Shown one piece after another: positions 35,913-45,321 of a stretch of 64,000 bases of DNA (its first letter is position 1; every line of letters begins with the position of its first letter). This stretch comes from Halobacteriales archaeon YIM A00010 (GTDB lineage Archaea > Halobacteriota > Halobacteria > Halobacteriales > Haloarculaceae), in NCBI GenBank assembly GCA_025041175.1, contig JAKCFJ010000003.1:620001-684000 (forward strand), written 5' to 3'. The notes beneath the pieces were generated by a model, which did not search any database, was not told the DNA's origin, and worked only from the letters and a program-made list of their open reading frames with translations. The translations under genes and the position numbers were made by a program.

Positions 35913-37280
35913 GTGTCGCTGCGACTACTACAGTACTCGGACATCGAGAACGCCTACGACGATCCCGAGCGCATCGGACGCCTTGCCGGGCTCATCGAGG
36001 AGTTGCGCGATGAAACGACGTTGGTTGTCGGTACTGGTGACAATACTGCACCGGGCGTGCTCGCCATGGTTACCGAAGCCGAGCAGGCGCTCGCGTTCTT
36101 TCAGGCCGTGGAGCCGGATGCAGAGACGTTCGGCAATCACGACTTCGATTTCGGGCCAGAGCGCACGCGCGAACTGGTTCGGGCCTCTTCGCAGCCGTGG
36201 CTTTGTGCGAACGTCTATAATGGGGACGACCGTTTTGGGGCAGCCGACGGGGTCGTACCATGGACTATCCTCGAAGCCGGTACCGATCGCGTTGGGCTGT
36301 TCGGGGTTATCGACCCCAACACGCCGTCGATGGCCCCGGCTGCTGACGGGCTCACCTTCACCGATCCAATCGCCGAAGCTCGAACGGCCATCGCCGAACT
36401 CCGAAACCGACATGTCGACCATATCGTGGCGCTCTCACACTTGGGGGCTAGCGATGATGACCTCGCCGCTGCGGTGGATATCGATGCCATTCTCGGCGGA
36501 CACATCCATAGCGAGCGACTCGAGCACAGGCACGGGACACTGCTCACACGACCAGGTGCTGGTGGGCGGGTCCTTCTCGAAATCATGCTCGACGGGGCGA
36601 CGAGCGCAACGCGGTATGTCGTCGCGGATGCACCGATCGATCGCTCGGTACAGGCCACACTCCACGAACGGTGGGAGCAAGCTGGCTTGACCGAGATCGT
36701 CGCCCATACCAACGCCTCGATCGAATGGACCGGTGCCTCCGTGTATGAGGGTGAATGCCAGATCGGTAACTTCGTCGCAGACGCGTATCGCTGGGTAGCA
36801 GACGCAGATGTCGGCCTCCAGAACAGCGGTGCGATTCGGGCGGGGCCGCCCCTTGCGGGTGATGTGACCGTGGGCAATCTCGCAAGCATCGTTCCGTTCG
36901 GCGCACCAGTCGTCGTCGCGGCGGTCACTGGCGACGAACTCCGCGAGATGTTCCGCCAGGGTGACAGTGCGTTGGTGGAGTTCGGTGACGCAACGCGGTG
37001 GTATGCCCACATCAGCGGTGCCGAAATCGTTTATGACCATGCCGAGAGGACGCTTGTTGACGCGACCGTCAATGGCGAACCGATCGACCCTGAACGAACG
37101 TACAGCATAGCGACATCGGAGTATCTTCTGCAAACCGATCTCGAGTTTCCAGTGCTGACACCAGCGCATCGAATCCGGACGCTCGACATTCAGTATGAGG
37201 TCCTCGCCGCATACGCTCGTAAGCAGGGCATCAACCCACAGCTCGATGGACGAATTACCAGATACGGACGCTCCCAGTGA
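35913..37280 (+). CDS. 5'-nucleotidase/UshA-family metallophosphoesterase
   Basis: 455 residues from a GTG. The calcineurin-like domain shows QYSDIENAYDD (the usual DxH is DxE here), GTGDNT, GNHDFDFG, LSHLGASDDD and GGHIHSE. The C-terminal 5'-nucleotidase domain has GNFVADAYRWVADADVG, the NSGAIRAG motif and GDELREMF. There is no signal peptide, so it acts in the cytoplasm, unlike many UshA proteins. Likely substrates are nucleotides or nucleotide sugars. The DxE change at the first metal ligand is worth noting. Confidence 0.88.
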   Translation: MSLRLLQYSDIENAYDDPERIGRLAGLIEELRDETTLVVGTGDNTAPGVLAMVTEAEQALAFFQAVEPDAETFGNHDFDFGPERTRELVRASSQPWLCANVYNGDDRFGAADGVVPWTILEAGTDRVGLFGVIDPNTPSMAPAADGLTFTDPIAEARTAIAELRNRHVDHIVALSHLGASDDDLAAAVDIDAILGGHIHSERLEHRHGTLLTRPGAGGRVLLEIMLDGATSATRYVVADAPIDRSVQATLHERWEQAGLTEIVAHTNASIEWTGASVYEGECQIGNFVADAYRWVADADVGLQNSGAIRAGPPLAGDVTVGNLASIVPFGAPVVVAAVTGDELREMFRQGDSALVEFGDATRWYAHISGAEIVYDHAERTLVDATVNGEPIDPERTYSIATSEYLLQTDLEFPVLTPAHRIRTLDIQYEVLAAYARKQGINPQLDGRITRYGRSQ

Positions 37281-37546
37281 ACCAAGCACCGATGACCTTC
37301 GTGCGTGATCTGCGGCTAGTTGCTCTCCGCGAATGTATTGCCAGATGTCAACCGATAGCGCGGGCACGTCGATGTCGTCCGTCCTATGAGCGTCTCGATC
37401 TTTTTGTACTCATTTCTAACCTCTATCGGTGGCAGAAAATTCATTTCGCCTTCACGAATACCATCAATATATTTGATAAATTTATAGTAGCAATGTAAGT
37501 CAATCTCCGATGGATTAATATTCCAATAGGAGAGTGTTAGAATATC

Positions 37547-38272
37547 ATGGCGGATGGGATAAGCAGCTCGGGCGATCCGAGTCATGCGACGACTCGAGAC
37601 CAGGGTTCGTTCTCTGCTACACTCATGGGACTCAAACATCGTGGGTGTTGCGTCCTCGTGACTGGACAGGTGGACGAGCGAGCGCGTGCCGCACAGTCTC
37701 GCCGGCTGTTTGGACAAACTGATGAACCTCGAAAACGAGTGTTGACGCTCATCGAAGGCTCGCCCTGCCGTACAAACCAGTATCTCCCGACGGGAATTAC
37801 ACCGGCCCACTCATCCGTGACAACGCTCGACTACACGGAAGAGGCGCGCGATATAACTGTCGTTACCAGCTCCCCATCTCAACCGACAGCAATAGATCTC
37901 GGCTCGGGAGAGACAGCATCATTGTCCGGCCTTAGCGCAGTTCTATGCGACCCGCTCAGAGACGCCATTCAGGCCGACACACGTCGACCGGGAGAACTTC
38001 GCCTCGGTATCGCCACCCTCGGCACCCTTATTGATATTGATGGTCTCTCAGTAACCCAGACGCTCATTCGGACGATTCGCTCTGATATATTAGACAGCCA
38101 CGGGATGGGACATTTTCATTATCCCGGTGAACCCGACTCCGACACGATCGCTGCGCTGCGGCCCATGATCGACATTCATGTCGAGCTTCGGGTACTTGAC
38201 GGCGTTCTAGAACACCGCTGGAAGCTGCTCGAAACGGGTCACTCGACGGATTGGCTTCCTATGGGACCATGA
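37547..38272 (+). CDS. DUF7504-family RecA-like protein
   Basis: 241 residues. It follows the haloarchaeal DUF7504 pattern: LKHRGCCVLVTGQVDERARAAQ (a P-loop-like strand without a proper Walker A lysine), a middle strand-helix region, and the late DSHGMGHFHYPGEP and DIHVELRVLDGVLEHRWKL motifs. The fold resembles a degenerate RecA/KaiC ATPase core. Role unknown; members often neighbour signalling genes. Its stop overlaps the CHAT gene start by ATGA, so the two are almost surely co-translated. An AGGAG and a TATA-like GATTAATATT precede the start. Confidence 0.72.
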   Translation: MADGISSSGDPSHATTRDQGSFSATLMGLKHRGCCVLVTGQVDERARAAQSRRLFGQTDEPRKRVLTLIEGSPCRTNQYLPTGITPAHSSVTTLDYTEEARDITVVTSSPSQPTAIDLGSGETASLSGLSAVLCDPLRDAIQADTRRPGELRLGIATLGTLIDIDGLSVTQTLIRTIRSDILDSHGMGHFHYPGEPDSDTIAALRPMIDIHVELRVLDGVLEHRWKLLETGHSTDWLPMGP

Positions 38273-40455
38273 GTTCGGCATCTCTCAACAATGCGGTTCG
38301 CATCAAACCCCATCCGGAGACACAACCACCCACGCTCGATTTAATCGATGATATTCAAGGCGTCCGTGTGCAGCTCCAGGCAAGCCATGGTCGTCGTCTG
38401 ACTCGCTGTTCGACCGACCCGTTTCTCTTTCCTGTTGATGTGGCCTACGACCTCTCCCCGATCGTCCTTCGGACACACAATCTGAGTCCAGTAATTGTCC
38501 GCGACGCCGATGGAAACGTGTGTGCCGAAATCACGAAGCACGACCCAGTCACGCTTCCTCACGGAGAATACACTGTTGATATCTGCTCGCTCGGGATGAA
38601 GGTGTATCTGGCCGTCCACGGTGAGCTGACGATATCATCCGATGGAGAGCAAATGCGGGTGATCGACTGCTCTACCGCCGAATCCGTCCAGATCGGGCTC
38701 CGTTCGTTTCACGAGTCACCAACTGCGACAGTGACGACGACCGACCAACCACGTGATATCATGCGGGCACTTTCGTGTCTCGGATCCGCACTCAAAACCA
38801 CCTCCTGCGAGCGATCGTTCCCGACGCTCCGGGGCCATCCACCATTACTCGAACGTGGTGAGGACTTCGACGCTCCATCGGGTCTCGAACGAACCGAGGA
38901 GACGGCGAGCGTCCGCATCGAAGTGCCACCGGAACTCGAATCGATCTACCCGATCGCCCCACTCGCCTATTATCTGAACGCCATCGTTGTTCCGGGTGAG
39001 AGTGCGTGTCTCGTCACCCCTGATACTACCTATCCGCTCGATCGAGGGGACGGTGTCGAACACGGGGTGGCACAGCTTCTGAAACACGTATTCACGCTCG
39101 ATTGCATCACCCGGACGGAAGGGTTTTACCCGATCACGCTCGGCGAACGGGAGGCCTTTGAAGAGCGCCTTGCTGACACCGATATTGACATCGATTTTGC
39201 CGCGCTCTACGAGCAACCGCTCGCCAAACAACTGCAGCAGTACGTCTCAGTCCCGTTTGATCTCGTCGAGGATTTCGTTCCCCGGTGGCCGCTCACCGCC
39301 GACGTCCGTCCGGTCTCGAACTATCTCCCCTATATACCATTCGTCGTGGTACAGCTCGGGACGTTCCGGTGTCTTCCGACGAACCATGCTCAATCAGTGC
39401 CCACGGAATCGCCGTCGATCGAAGCGTTCTGTCGCAGTCAGACGGTGGCGAGTGATGATTTCGTCCGGAGCTCCAATGCGGCGTCAGTAACACGATCGGG
39501 ACGTTCAGGAAACGAACCCGATATGAATATATCGACAGATATTCATACCGCTCCAGACAGCGATAGCATCGCTCAACTCTGGCTTGCCGATGGCTATCCG
39601 GTTCAGGGAGCAAAGCCGACGCTCTCCGCGTTTAACCGTCATCTCGATGCTGTTCCGAGTGACTCGATCGATGTCGCCGTTGTCAGCAACGACACGGCGA
39701 TGCGAGCGGAATCGGACGTTGCCGAACTGTACGATCAACGGGAAAGCCTTCCGTTTGAAGTGACAGTACACGAAGGATTGACGAAGCAATCCCTTACTGG
39801 GGTGTTCACTGGCGATCACGACCTCGTTCACTACGTCGGCCACGTCGATTCCCGGGGACTCCAATGTGCCGATGGATGGTTAGATACCCACACGCTCAGC
39901 TCTGTCGATGCTCGCGCATTCTTGCTTAACGGTTGTCGGTCCTACGAACAAGGAGTAGCATTAACGGAGGCCGGTGCGATCGGCGGACTGTGCACCATCT
40001 CGAACGTTGGGAACACACCCGCAACCCGGATCGGTCGCACTGTTGCCTGTCTCCTCAACGCGGGGTTCAGTCTCGCCAGCGCACTCGAACTCATCAGCGA
40101 GGAGTTCGTCACTGGACAGCAGTATATGATCGTTGGGGATCCAACACTCTCGATCGTACAGAGTCAAGGAGATGCGACAACACTAGTCGAAATCACACAA
40201 GCGTCGGATGGCGATACGTTCGAAGTAGATCTCTACGGATATCTCTCACGGCAAGTTCCTATTGGGATGTCCTTGGTTCCGATTCTTGGGGACAGCGAGA
40301 CGTACTATCTAAACAGTGGTCATCTAACAACACTTGATGTCTCGTATACCGGACTCACGGAGTACCTACAACGGCGGCAGTATCCCGTACGAATTGATGG
40401 CTCAATCTATTGGACTGATGCCGTTTCTATCGATATGATCGAAGAGCTATCCTAG
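38269..40455 (+). CDS. Haloarchaeal CHAT-domain (caspase-like) protease
   Basis: 728 residues from the ATG at 38269. The N-terminal 400 residues are beta-rich with no family known to me. The CHAT core lies at about 430-640: a catalytic His in DLVHYVGHVDSRGL (about residue 525) and a catalytic Cys in AFLLNGCRSYEQGVAL (about 556), followed by EAGAIGGLCTISNVG, as in caspase-HetF-type proteases. The spacing and strand context match the clan CD His-Cys dyad. The last 90 residues form another beta-rich domain. Paired with the DUF7504 gene by ATGA overlap, it may be the effector of a signalling or defence pathway; that is inference. Confidence 0.75.
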   Translation: MSSASLNNAVRIKPHPETQPPTLDLIDDIQGVRVQLQASHGRRLTRCSTDPFLFPVDVAYDLSPIVLRTHNLSPVIVRDADGNVCAEITKHDPVTLPHGEYTVDICSLGMKVYLAVHGELTISSDGEQMRVIDCSTAESVQIGLRSFHESPTATVTTTDQPRDIMRALSCLGSALKTTSCERSFPTLRGHPPLLERGEDFDAPSGLERTEETASVRIEVPPELESIYPIAPLAYYLNAIVVPGESACLVTPDTTYPLDRGDGVEHGVAQLLKHVFTLDCITRTEGFYPITLGEREAFEERLADTDIDIDFAALYEQPLAKQLQQYVSVPFDLVEDFVPRWPLTADVRPVSNYLPYIPFVVVQLGTFRCLPTNHAQSVPTESPSIEAFCRSQTVASDDFVRSSNAASVTRSGRSGNEPDMNISTDIHTAPDSDSIAQLWLADGYPVQGAKPTLSAFNRHLDAVPSDSIDVAVVSNDTAMRAESDVAELYDQRESLPFEVTVHEGLTKQSLTGVFTGDHDLVHYVGHVDSRGLQCADGWLDTHTLSSVDARAFLLNGCRSYEQGVALTEAGAIGGLCTISNVGNTPATRIGRTVACLLNAGFSLASALELISEEFVTGQQYMIVGDPTLSIVQSQGDATTLVEITQASDGDTFEVDLYGYLSRQVPIGMSLVPILGDSETYYLNSGHLTTLDVSYTGLTEYLQRRQYPVRIDGSIYWTDAVSIDMIEELS

Positions 40456-41094
40456 CAGTGGACGTAGCCTCCCTGATTGCCGTCCTCTTACGGTCCAGGA
40501 ATCGCATTGGGAGCAGCAGCTATCCCGCCCGAAGATATTATTGATATTTCTGATACAGCAATGCGGGCCAGCGTCGGACGTTTCACCATATACGCCGTGA
40601 TTGTGCCATTGGACATGACATCTCTGTATATGAGAGTTGTGACAAAATATTTATCTAATCATTTTTAATAAGAACTTGTAGGAGAGAACGAGAGAGTGGC
40701 GGTCAAGAACCCTCAATAGTATGGGTTTCTCGTAGAGTGAGAAGAGATCACTGTTTATATTTTTGTTCCTTTCATCATTATCTCCTCCTTCATATCATTA
40801 TTCAGATGTATATTCAAACCATATCTTCAGCGGGATATTCGTCGGTATCATCGGCATACTTACCGTACGTTGACGACGTGTGATAGAGGAGATCGTCGTG
40901 ACCTAGTGGAGTCTGGCCACAATGAAAATTCATTCCCGACTAACCACGTCATTCCTTCGTTTGAACTGGTGCTCATCGTTAATGGATAGATCTGGTATTA
41001 CTTTTCATAGGGTTAATCTCCATCCCTCACTAACATACAACTATTATGTAAAGATTTATTAACATATGACTACAACATGTGTCTAATGTTTAAT
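40456..41094 (+). other. Gene-free stretch
   Basis: About 640 bases, AT-rich towards the right. A 63-codon open frame at 40477-40668 has no family and no start signal, so I do not call it. TATA-like GATTTATTAAC at 41053-41063 serves the MATE gene. Confidence 0.4.
41053..41063 (+). promoter_or_regulatory. TATA box for the MATE transporter
   Basis: GATTTATTAAC predicts transcription from about 41083-41088, just before the ATG at 41095 and after the in-frame ATG at 41077. It therefore decides the start. Confidence 0.45.
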
Positions 41095-42561
41095 ATGAAC
41101 CCTGATGATCTCACTGAGGGGCCGTTGTTACGAGGATTGGTGGTTTTGTCACTCCCGCTGTTAGCCCAGAACGTCGTACAAGTCATTCAGCAAATCGTGG
41201 ATCTGTTCTGGGTGGGACGATTGAGCAGCGCCGCGGTGTCAGCCGTTGGGCTTACGACGCCGCTCATTGCGATGATCTGGGCCGTGGTACTGACCATGCC
41301 CTTCGTGGGGACGCAGGTGTTGGTCTCCCAGCGCGTCGGTGGCGAGGACAGCGCCGGTGCGCGTCGGTGGCTGTTCACAGGACTCGTCGTTTCGGTCGGC
41401 ATCGGCATCGTTGTTGGTGTGATCGCGTTCGTCAGTGCGCGACCATTCATTGAACTCTTACTAAGTGTACGCCCCGGTCCTGTTCCGTTGCGCGTCGTCG
41501 ATCTCGCGGTGGCGTACTTCGGCATCATTGCGATAGGGGTTTGGATGGCCGGTATTGCGGATACGACCGAAGCCGCGTTCATCGGGTGGGGAGATTCCCG
41601 AGCCGCGTTGTACATGAATCTCATTGCGCTCGGGATGAACCTGTTGCTCGATCCGATCTTCATATTCGGCTTCCACGACAATCCGCTGTTCGGCGCGTTT
41701 GGGCTGACAGGCGTCCAGTCGGTGTTGTTCTCGGTGACTCACTTCGGAGGTCTCGGTATCAGGGGCGCAGCGCTGGCAACCCTCACCGGGTACGGCGTGG
41801 GCGCGACGGTGGGCTTGCTGTTGATCGCACGAGGACGCAACGGAGGGATGCTTTCGTGGGCGGCCGTTCAGTTTGATTCCGGGGCAGTTCGAGAGCTTGT
41901 GGATGTCGGTATCCCAGCTGGCGGTCAGTACGTCCTCAAACAAGCCGTTGAAATCGTTCTTCTCCTGGTTGTGTTTCGGGCGGCCGGTGGGGTGGGGCTT
42001 GCGGCGTACGTCGTCGGCTTCCGGGTGGCAACCATCGCAGTCGTTCCCTCCACCTCCCTCCAACAGGCGGCCCAGAGCATCGTCGGCCAGAATCTCGGCG
42101 CGGGGGAAGCTGACCGCGCCCGCCGAACCACGTGGCTCGGCGTTGCGGTCGCCGGTGGTGTTCTCGCACTCATCGGTCTCGTACAGTGGACGATTCCGAG
42201 AACGCTCGTCCAGTTGTTTGTTCCCACGCTCGTACCTGCAGCAGCCGATCTTGCTGTCGAGTATCTGCTTATCCTTGCGTATGGCTACCCAGCCATCGGA
42301 GCGGTATACCTATTACAGGCCGGCTTTAACGGCGCACGACGCACCCGAACGAGCTTCGTGGCGAGCCTGCTTCAGTACTGGGGGATTCGGCTTCCGATCG
42401 CTGCTGTCGGTGGAATCGTCCTATCGGCGGGGGCGTCGGCCGTCTTCTGGGCGGTCACAATCTCGAATCTCGTCGTCGCGGTCGGGCTGGCTGCCTACTA
42501 CCACTACTCGACAGCCGAGGGGATGCTCGACCGAGCAGCCAAAGCCGCTGCCGCCGACTGA
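41095..42561 (+). CDS. MATE-family efflux transporter
   Basis: 488 residues with twelve membrane segments in two related bundles. The N-terminal MNPDDLTEGPLLRGLVVLSLPLLAQN and the segment VDLFWVGRLSSAAVSAVGL are typical of the NorM/DinF-like branch, where the conserved Asp or Asn in the first segments binds Na+ or H+. It expels cationic drugs or metabolites. The start at 41095 is chosen from the promoter position. The gene is GC-rich compared with the AT-rich spacers on its left. Confidence 0.9.
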   Translation: MNPDDLTEGPLLRGLVVLSLPLLAQNVVQVIQQIVDLFWVGRLSSAAVSAVGLTTPLIAMIWAVVLTMPFVGTQVLVSQRVGGEDSAGARRWLFTGLVVSVGIGIVVGVIAFVSARPFIELLLSVRPGPVPLRVVDLAVAYFGIIAIGVWMAGIADTTEAAFIGWGDSRAALYMNLIALGMNLLLDPIFIFGFHDNPLFGAFGLTGVQSVLFSVTHFGGLGIRGAALATLTGYGVGATVGLLLIARGRNGGMLSWAAVQFDSGAVRELVDVGIPAGGQYVLKQAVEIVLLLVVFRAAGGVGLAAYVVGFRVATIAVVPSTSLQQAAQSIVGQNLGAGEADRARRTTWLGVAVAGGVLALIGLVQWTIPRTLVQLFVPTLVPAAADLAVEYLLILAYGYPAIGAVYLLQAGFNGARRTRTSFVASLLQYWGIRLPIAAVGGIVLSAGASAVFWAVTISNLVVAVGLAAYYHYSTAEGMLDRAAKAAAAD

Positions 42562-42773
42562 CGGTCTTGGTCGGTTGTGGCCCAATGCAGCGCTGTCGGC
42601 GGAAAATTCGGCATCAACATAGGGTCGCTCACAGGGTCGTCCACTCCAATTCTCTCCGTATCGAAACACTGGCACGAATAAAATACAAATCACGAAGCGG
42701 TTTGTGCGACCCGAGACACTCGCCCTCTCTGTAGAGAACTGTCGGATTCGTACCAACCGGGCTTTTTCGGACG

Positions 42774-44009
42774 CTATCTCCCTCGGCTTGTATCCTCTGT
42801 ATCGATACACTCGAATATCGTCGATATTTCGTAGTTCCAGTCGTAATCGAGAACCGTCTCGGTATCAAGATAATTATTTGCATTAATACCCTGCTCGGCA
42901 AGAGTGTAAAGTGCTTCTTCGAGTGATATAGAAAGGTTCTGTGTTTCCGCTGATGATTGAAACTCTATTTCCTCTACCTCCTGCGGTTTCTCGACAGTAG
43001 CAGTCTCCCATAACGCGTCATTAACCGCTGGTACTGGCTGATGGAATGAGTATCCACCAGAGAACGAAAAACAATACATTTCATGCGTTCCGTTAAGGTC
43101 ATGGAGAGTTACTTGTGTTTGGTCTGAATTTCCCTTCACAAGTCGGTGGACTGCGACAGTCTTCGTTTTGTAAAGCGCTTTCTTTCGCAACGAATACACA
43201 CGGGCTTTCGCTCCCTCATTGATTTGGTATGCAGTGTCCGCCTCCTCACTGAACCGCTTTGCGTGGCGATTGATAGCGTGAACAGCCCTCAGAATTTTCT
43301 CATCGTGTGGCAAAGGATTAATATCATCGTACTGAATGCGGGGATGTCGTGAAGGAGGAGAAAGATCAATATCAATTTCCCGTTTGTCTATGTCTGGTTC
43401 TTGGGGCCATTCATCAATACGGTCTAAGATCTCGATCGCCACAACTGTCCCGACTTCGATTTGGTCAAACCCCCTTGCGTCTGTATCTGCATCCTTGGCA
43501 TGGACAATATCAGTCCGCAGAGTAGGGTACGATAGCGGAACCGGAGGGATATCAGGTCCGTCATCGTACGGGGTCCACTCTGTGAGTAGAGGCGAATCAT
43601 CCGGAAGAGGATTGAGGTGATCAAACCGGTATTCTTCAGGCTCCGTATCGTAAAAGTTGTCTTTACGACTTGCCCAGAACTCCATCCGCCGGTTCGCATC
43701 CGTGAACGGATCCCGAAGGTCAACGTCTTCGTGTTCCCAGTGCTTCTGCAGACCGACGCGTTCCCATTCAGATGCAGGAAGATGAAGTCCATGGAAGCTC
43801 GCTACATTGAGCCCGCCATCCTCTACATGAGCTTGTTCTATTACGGCATCAAACGACTGGACTGGCAGGTCTGCTGTCTGCGAACCTCTGCCATATGGCT
43901 TTATGGGTACTGTTAGGAGATTGTCTTGAAGATAGAATCTCGCAGGGGCTCCTGTATTGGTAACGAGTTTATGGGCAATCAGATCTGGCGGCTGTTCGTC
44001 TATACTCAT
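42774..44009 (-). CDS. Orphan protein of unknown function
   Basis: 411 residues from the ATG at 44009 (MSIDEQPPDL) or 421 from 44039. No membrane segment, signal or known motif. Two related segments recur: FDHLNPLPDDSPLL (about 135) and YDDINPLPHDEKILR (about 240), each after a run of Pro, Asp and Arg. Base composition is visibly more AT-rich than neighbouring core genes and it sits at the edge of IS debris, so it was probably acquired laterally. It may belong to a plasmid or viral gene set. Confidence 0.65.
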   Translation of the reverse strand: MSIDEQPPDLIAHKLVTNTGAPARFYLQDNLLTVPIKPYGRGSQTADLPVQSFDAVIEQAHVEDGGLNVASFHGLHLPASEWERVGLQKHWEHEDVDLRDPFTDANRRMEFWASRKDNFYDTEPEEYRFDHLNPLPDDSPLLTEWTPYDDGPDIPPVPLSYPTLRTDIVHAKDADTDARGFDQIEVGTVVAIEILDRIDEWPQEPDIDKREIDIDLSPPSRHPRIQYDDINPLPHDEKILRAVHAINRHAKRFSEEADTAYQINEGAKARVYSLRKKALYKTKTVAVHRLVKGNSDQTQVTLHDLNGTHEMYCFSFSGGYSFHQPVPAVNDALWETATVEKPQEVEEIEFQSSAETQNLSISLEEALYTLAEQGINANNYLDTETVLDYDWNYEISTIFECIDTEDTSRGR

Positions 44010-44209
44010 CTCCGTTCGTTGTATAGTTTCCGGCAACATCGAATTTAAACCTCAGTAGGCTATTCTATCCGACACGAAATGATAATGATGAATCTCAGAC
44101 AAAACATTCGTTAGTTATAATTTAAGTGTGTGTTTATCCAATTGTATAATGTTCGAGTATTTAGAATAAATGTTCGGGTACGGATGAGGCGGTTCGTTTT
44201 CCGAGTGGT

Positions 44210-44733
44210 CTATGCCCGAAAGCGACCCCGTAACGGATGTTTGGACGACATCGACGTGGATGTTGTGAAGCGAGAAACAACGATACGACTGTTCATAAAT
44301 CTCGATATTCAGCGTCATCTCGCAAAATTATCTTTTTCAAATACTATTATTATTCTCGAGGTATTCAATGCTAAACAGGCCTGTTCGACTGTTCACATGG
44401 TTCACACGACCGATCTACAGCCTGGAATGATCGCAGCCCGGATCACGTTGCGGTCGATAAGACCGTGATCCACCTCGACAACGAACGCGTGAGGAACACA
44501 ATGTCGATGAGGCTGTTTTTCTTGTCGATGGAGCAACACTGCCCCACGATGCCTGCGCCCGACACGGTCTCGATTTCGGATAGGAACGCCACGGAGACTG
44601 GAACAGCGTAAAATATATTTTTTATTAGATATATGGGGTAATACCTGCTTTCAAACTATTTCAGCAACACCAATTCGAAAACTGCTAACGAGTTGTTTGG
44701 ATCGGCGTCGTCACACGGAATCGGCGTATCTGA
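44210..44733 (+). pseudogene. IS6-type transposase remnant, copy 2
   Basis: Starts with an ATG (MPESDPVTD) and continues after a frameshift as DIDVDVVKRETTIRLF, IQRHLAKLSFSNTIIILEVF and STVHMVHTTDLQPG, the N-terminal helix-turn-helix region of haloarchaeal IS6-type transposases. The DDE core is mostly deleted. Pieces resembling SPDHVAVDKTVI, FLVDGAT and CARHGLDFG follow in other frames, then SNTNSKTANELF near the end. Several stops make it dead. Confidence 0.7.
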
Positions 44734-44741
44734 ACTACCCC

Positions 44742-44915
44742 TCAGGGCGGTTCAATCGGCTCATCGCCCGAGAGGATTTCGAAGGTCTGTCCGTAGGTGT
44801 TCTCCATCCGGAGTACGGGGCCGTGGAAGCCTGCGATAAGTACGTGCGTTGTAATCGCACCCACCACTAGAATCGGTTGTCGCCGGGAAAACACGGTGAT
44901 CGTACGGGTAGGGAT
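44742..44915 (-). pseudogene. C-terminal fragment of a membrane protein
   Basis: On the minus strand a frame ending at the TGA of 44742 reads PILVVGAITTHVLIAGFHGP and then VLRMENTYGQTFEILSGD, a transmembrane helix and polar tail with good haloarchaeal codon use. No start is found. It is cut off by the neighbouring IS6 remnant on one side and loses coding character near 44915. The parent family is unknown. Confidence 0.35.
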
Positions 44916-45129
44916 GATGCGCGATCACGGAGGGTCCATCGTACGAGTGCGATAAGCGTCTGTCTCGTACTATTCCACTCGTTCTGTGTCACTGGTGTAG
45001 CTGTGGGGTACCGGCATGCAACACGCATTCACTTCCGACATCACTGGGTATTCACAGATGGAGTTATGGGAGCTGCTCAACGTCCCTGGGAAGGGTGTGG
45101 TTGGCGGCCGAATCGCAGGTTCTGGGGGC

Positions 45130-45240
45130 GTTTATCAGATCACCGTCTGATGAGCCAACCAGAAATCTTCGATTTCTGGTGACGTTCACGAGACGCGAAG
45201 TGTCTCGTTCGCACGCCAGAACGCTCCGCGTTTTGGTGAC
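45130..45240 (-). repeat. Tandem hairpin array B: four hairpins, inverted partial copy of array A
   Basis: Three clean 9-3-9 hairpins start at 45159, 45188 and 45216, and a weaker one starts near 45134. Read on the minus strand, positions 45240 back to about 45179 match array A base for base over some 60 bases through its first two hairpins. Then two units are missing and the third hairpin has a different but still perfectly paired stem (CCAGAAATC/GATTTCTGG). The array lies 80 bases upstream of the orc1/cdc6 start. Confidence 0.85.
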
Positions 45241-45255
45241 GCCCATCATCGTGTT

Positions 45256-45287
45256 ACTGGAAGAATCGGAAACGACTCGCTTCCAGT
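45256..45287. promoter_or_regulatory. Inverted repeat upstream of orc1/cdc6
   Basis: ACTGGAAG (45256-45263) and CTTCCAGT (45280-45287) are exact inverted repeats, 16 bases apart, ending 34 bases before the cdc6 ATG. It might be an operator or an origin-recognition-like site, but the G-rich flank typical of haloarchaeal origin boxes is absent. Confidence 0.35.
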
Positions 45288-45321
45288 TAAGGAAGTGGCC
45301 GACAAACCATTACATCAGACA

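Larger units (their letters stand above)
44916..45321 (+). other. Non-coding stretch with hairpin array B and an inverted repeat
   Basis: Contains no gene I can support. It carries hairpin array B (45130-45240) and, next to cdc6, the inverted repeat at 45256-45287. Confidence 0.4.

Noticed and set aside
35928-37367. Long minus-strand frames opposite the nucleotidase gene
   Set aside because: Antisense shadows without domains.
40477-40668. 63-codon open frame after the CHAT gene
   Set aside because: No family, no start signal and mixed codon use.
45130-45321. Replication origin boxes beside cdc6
   Set aside because: Hairpins and the inverted repeat lack the G-rich flank of haloarchaeal origin recognition boxes; not enough to call an origin.
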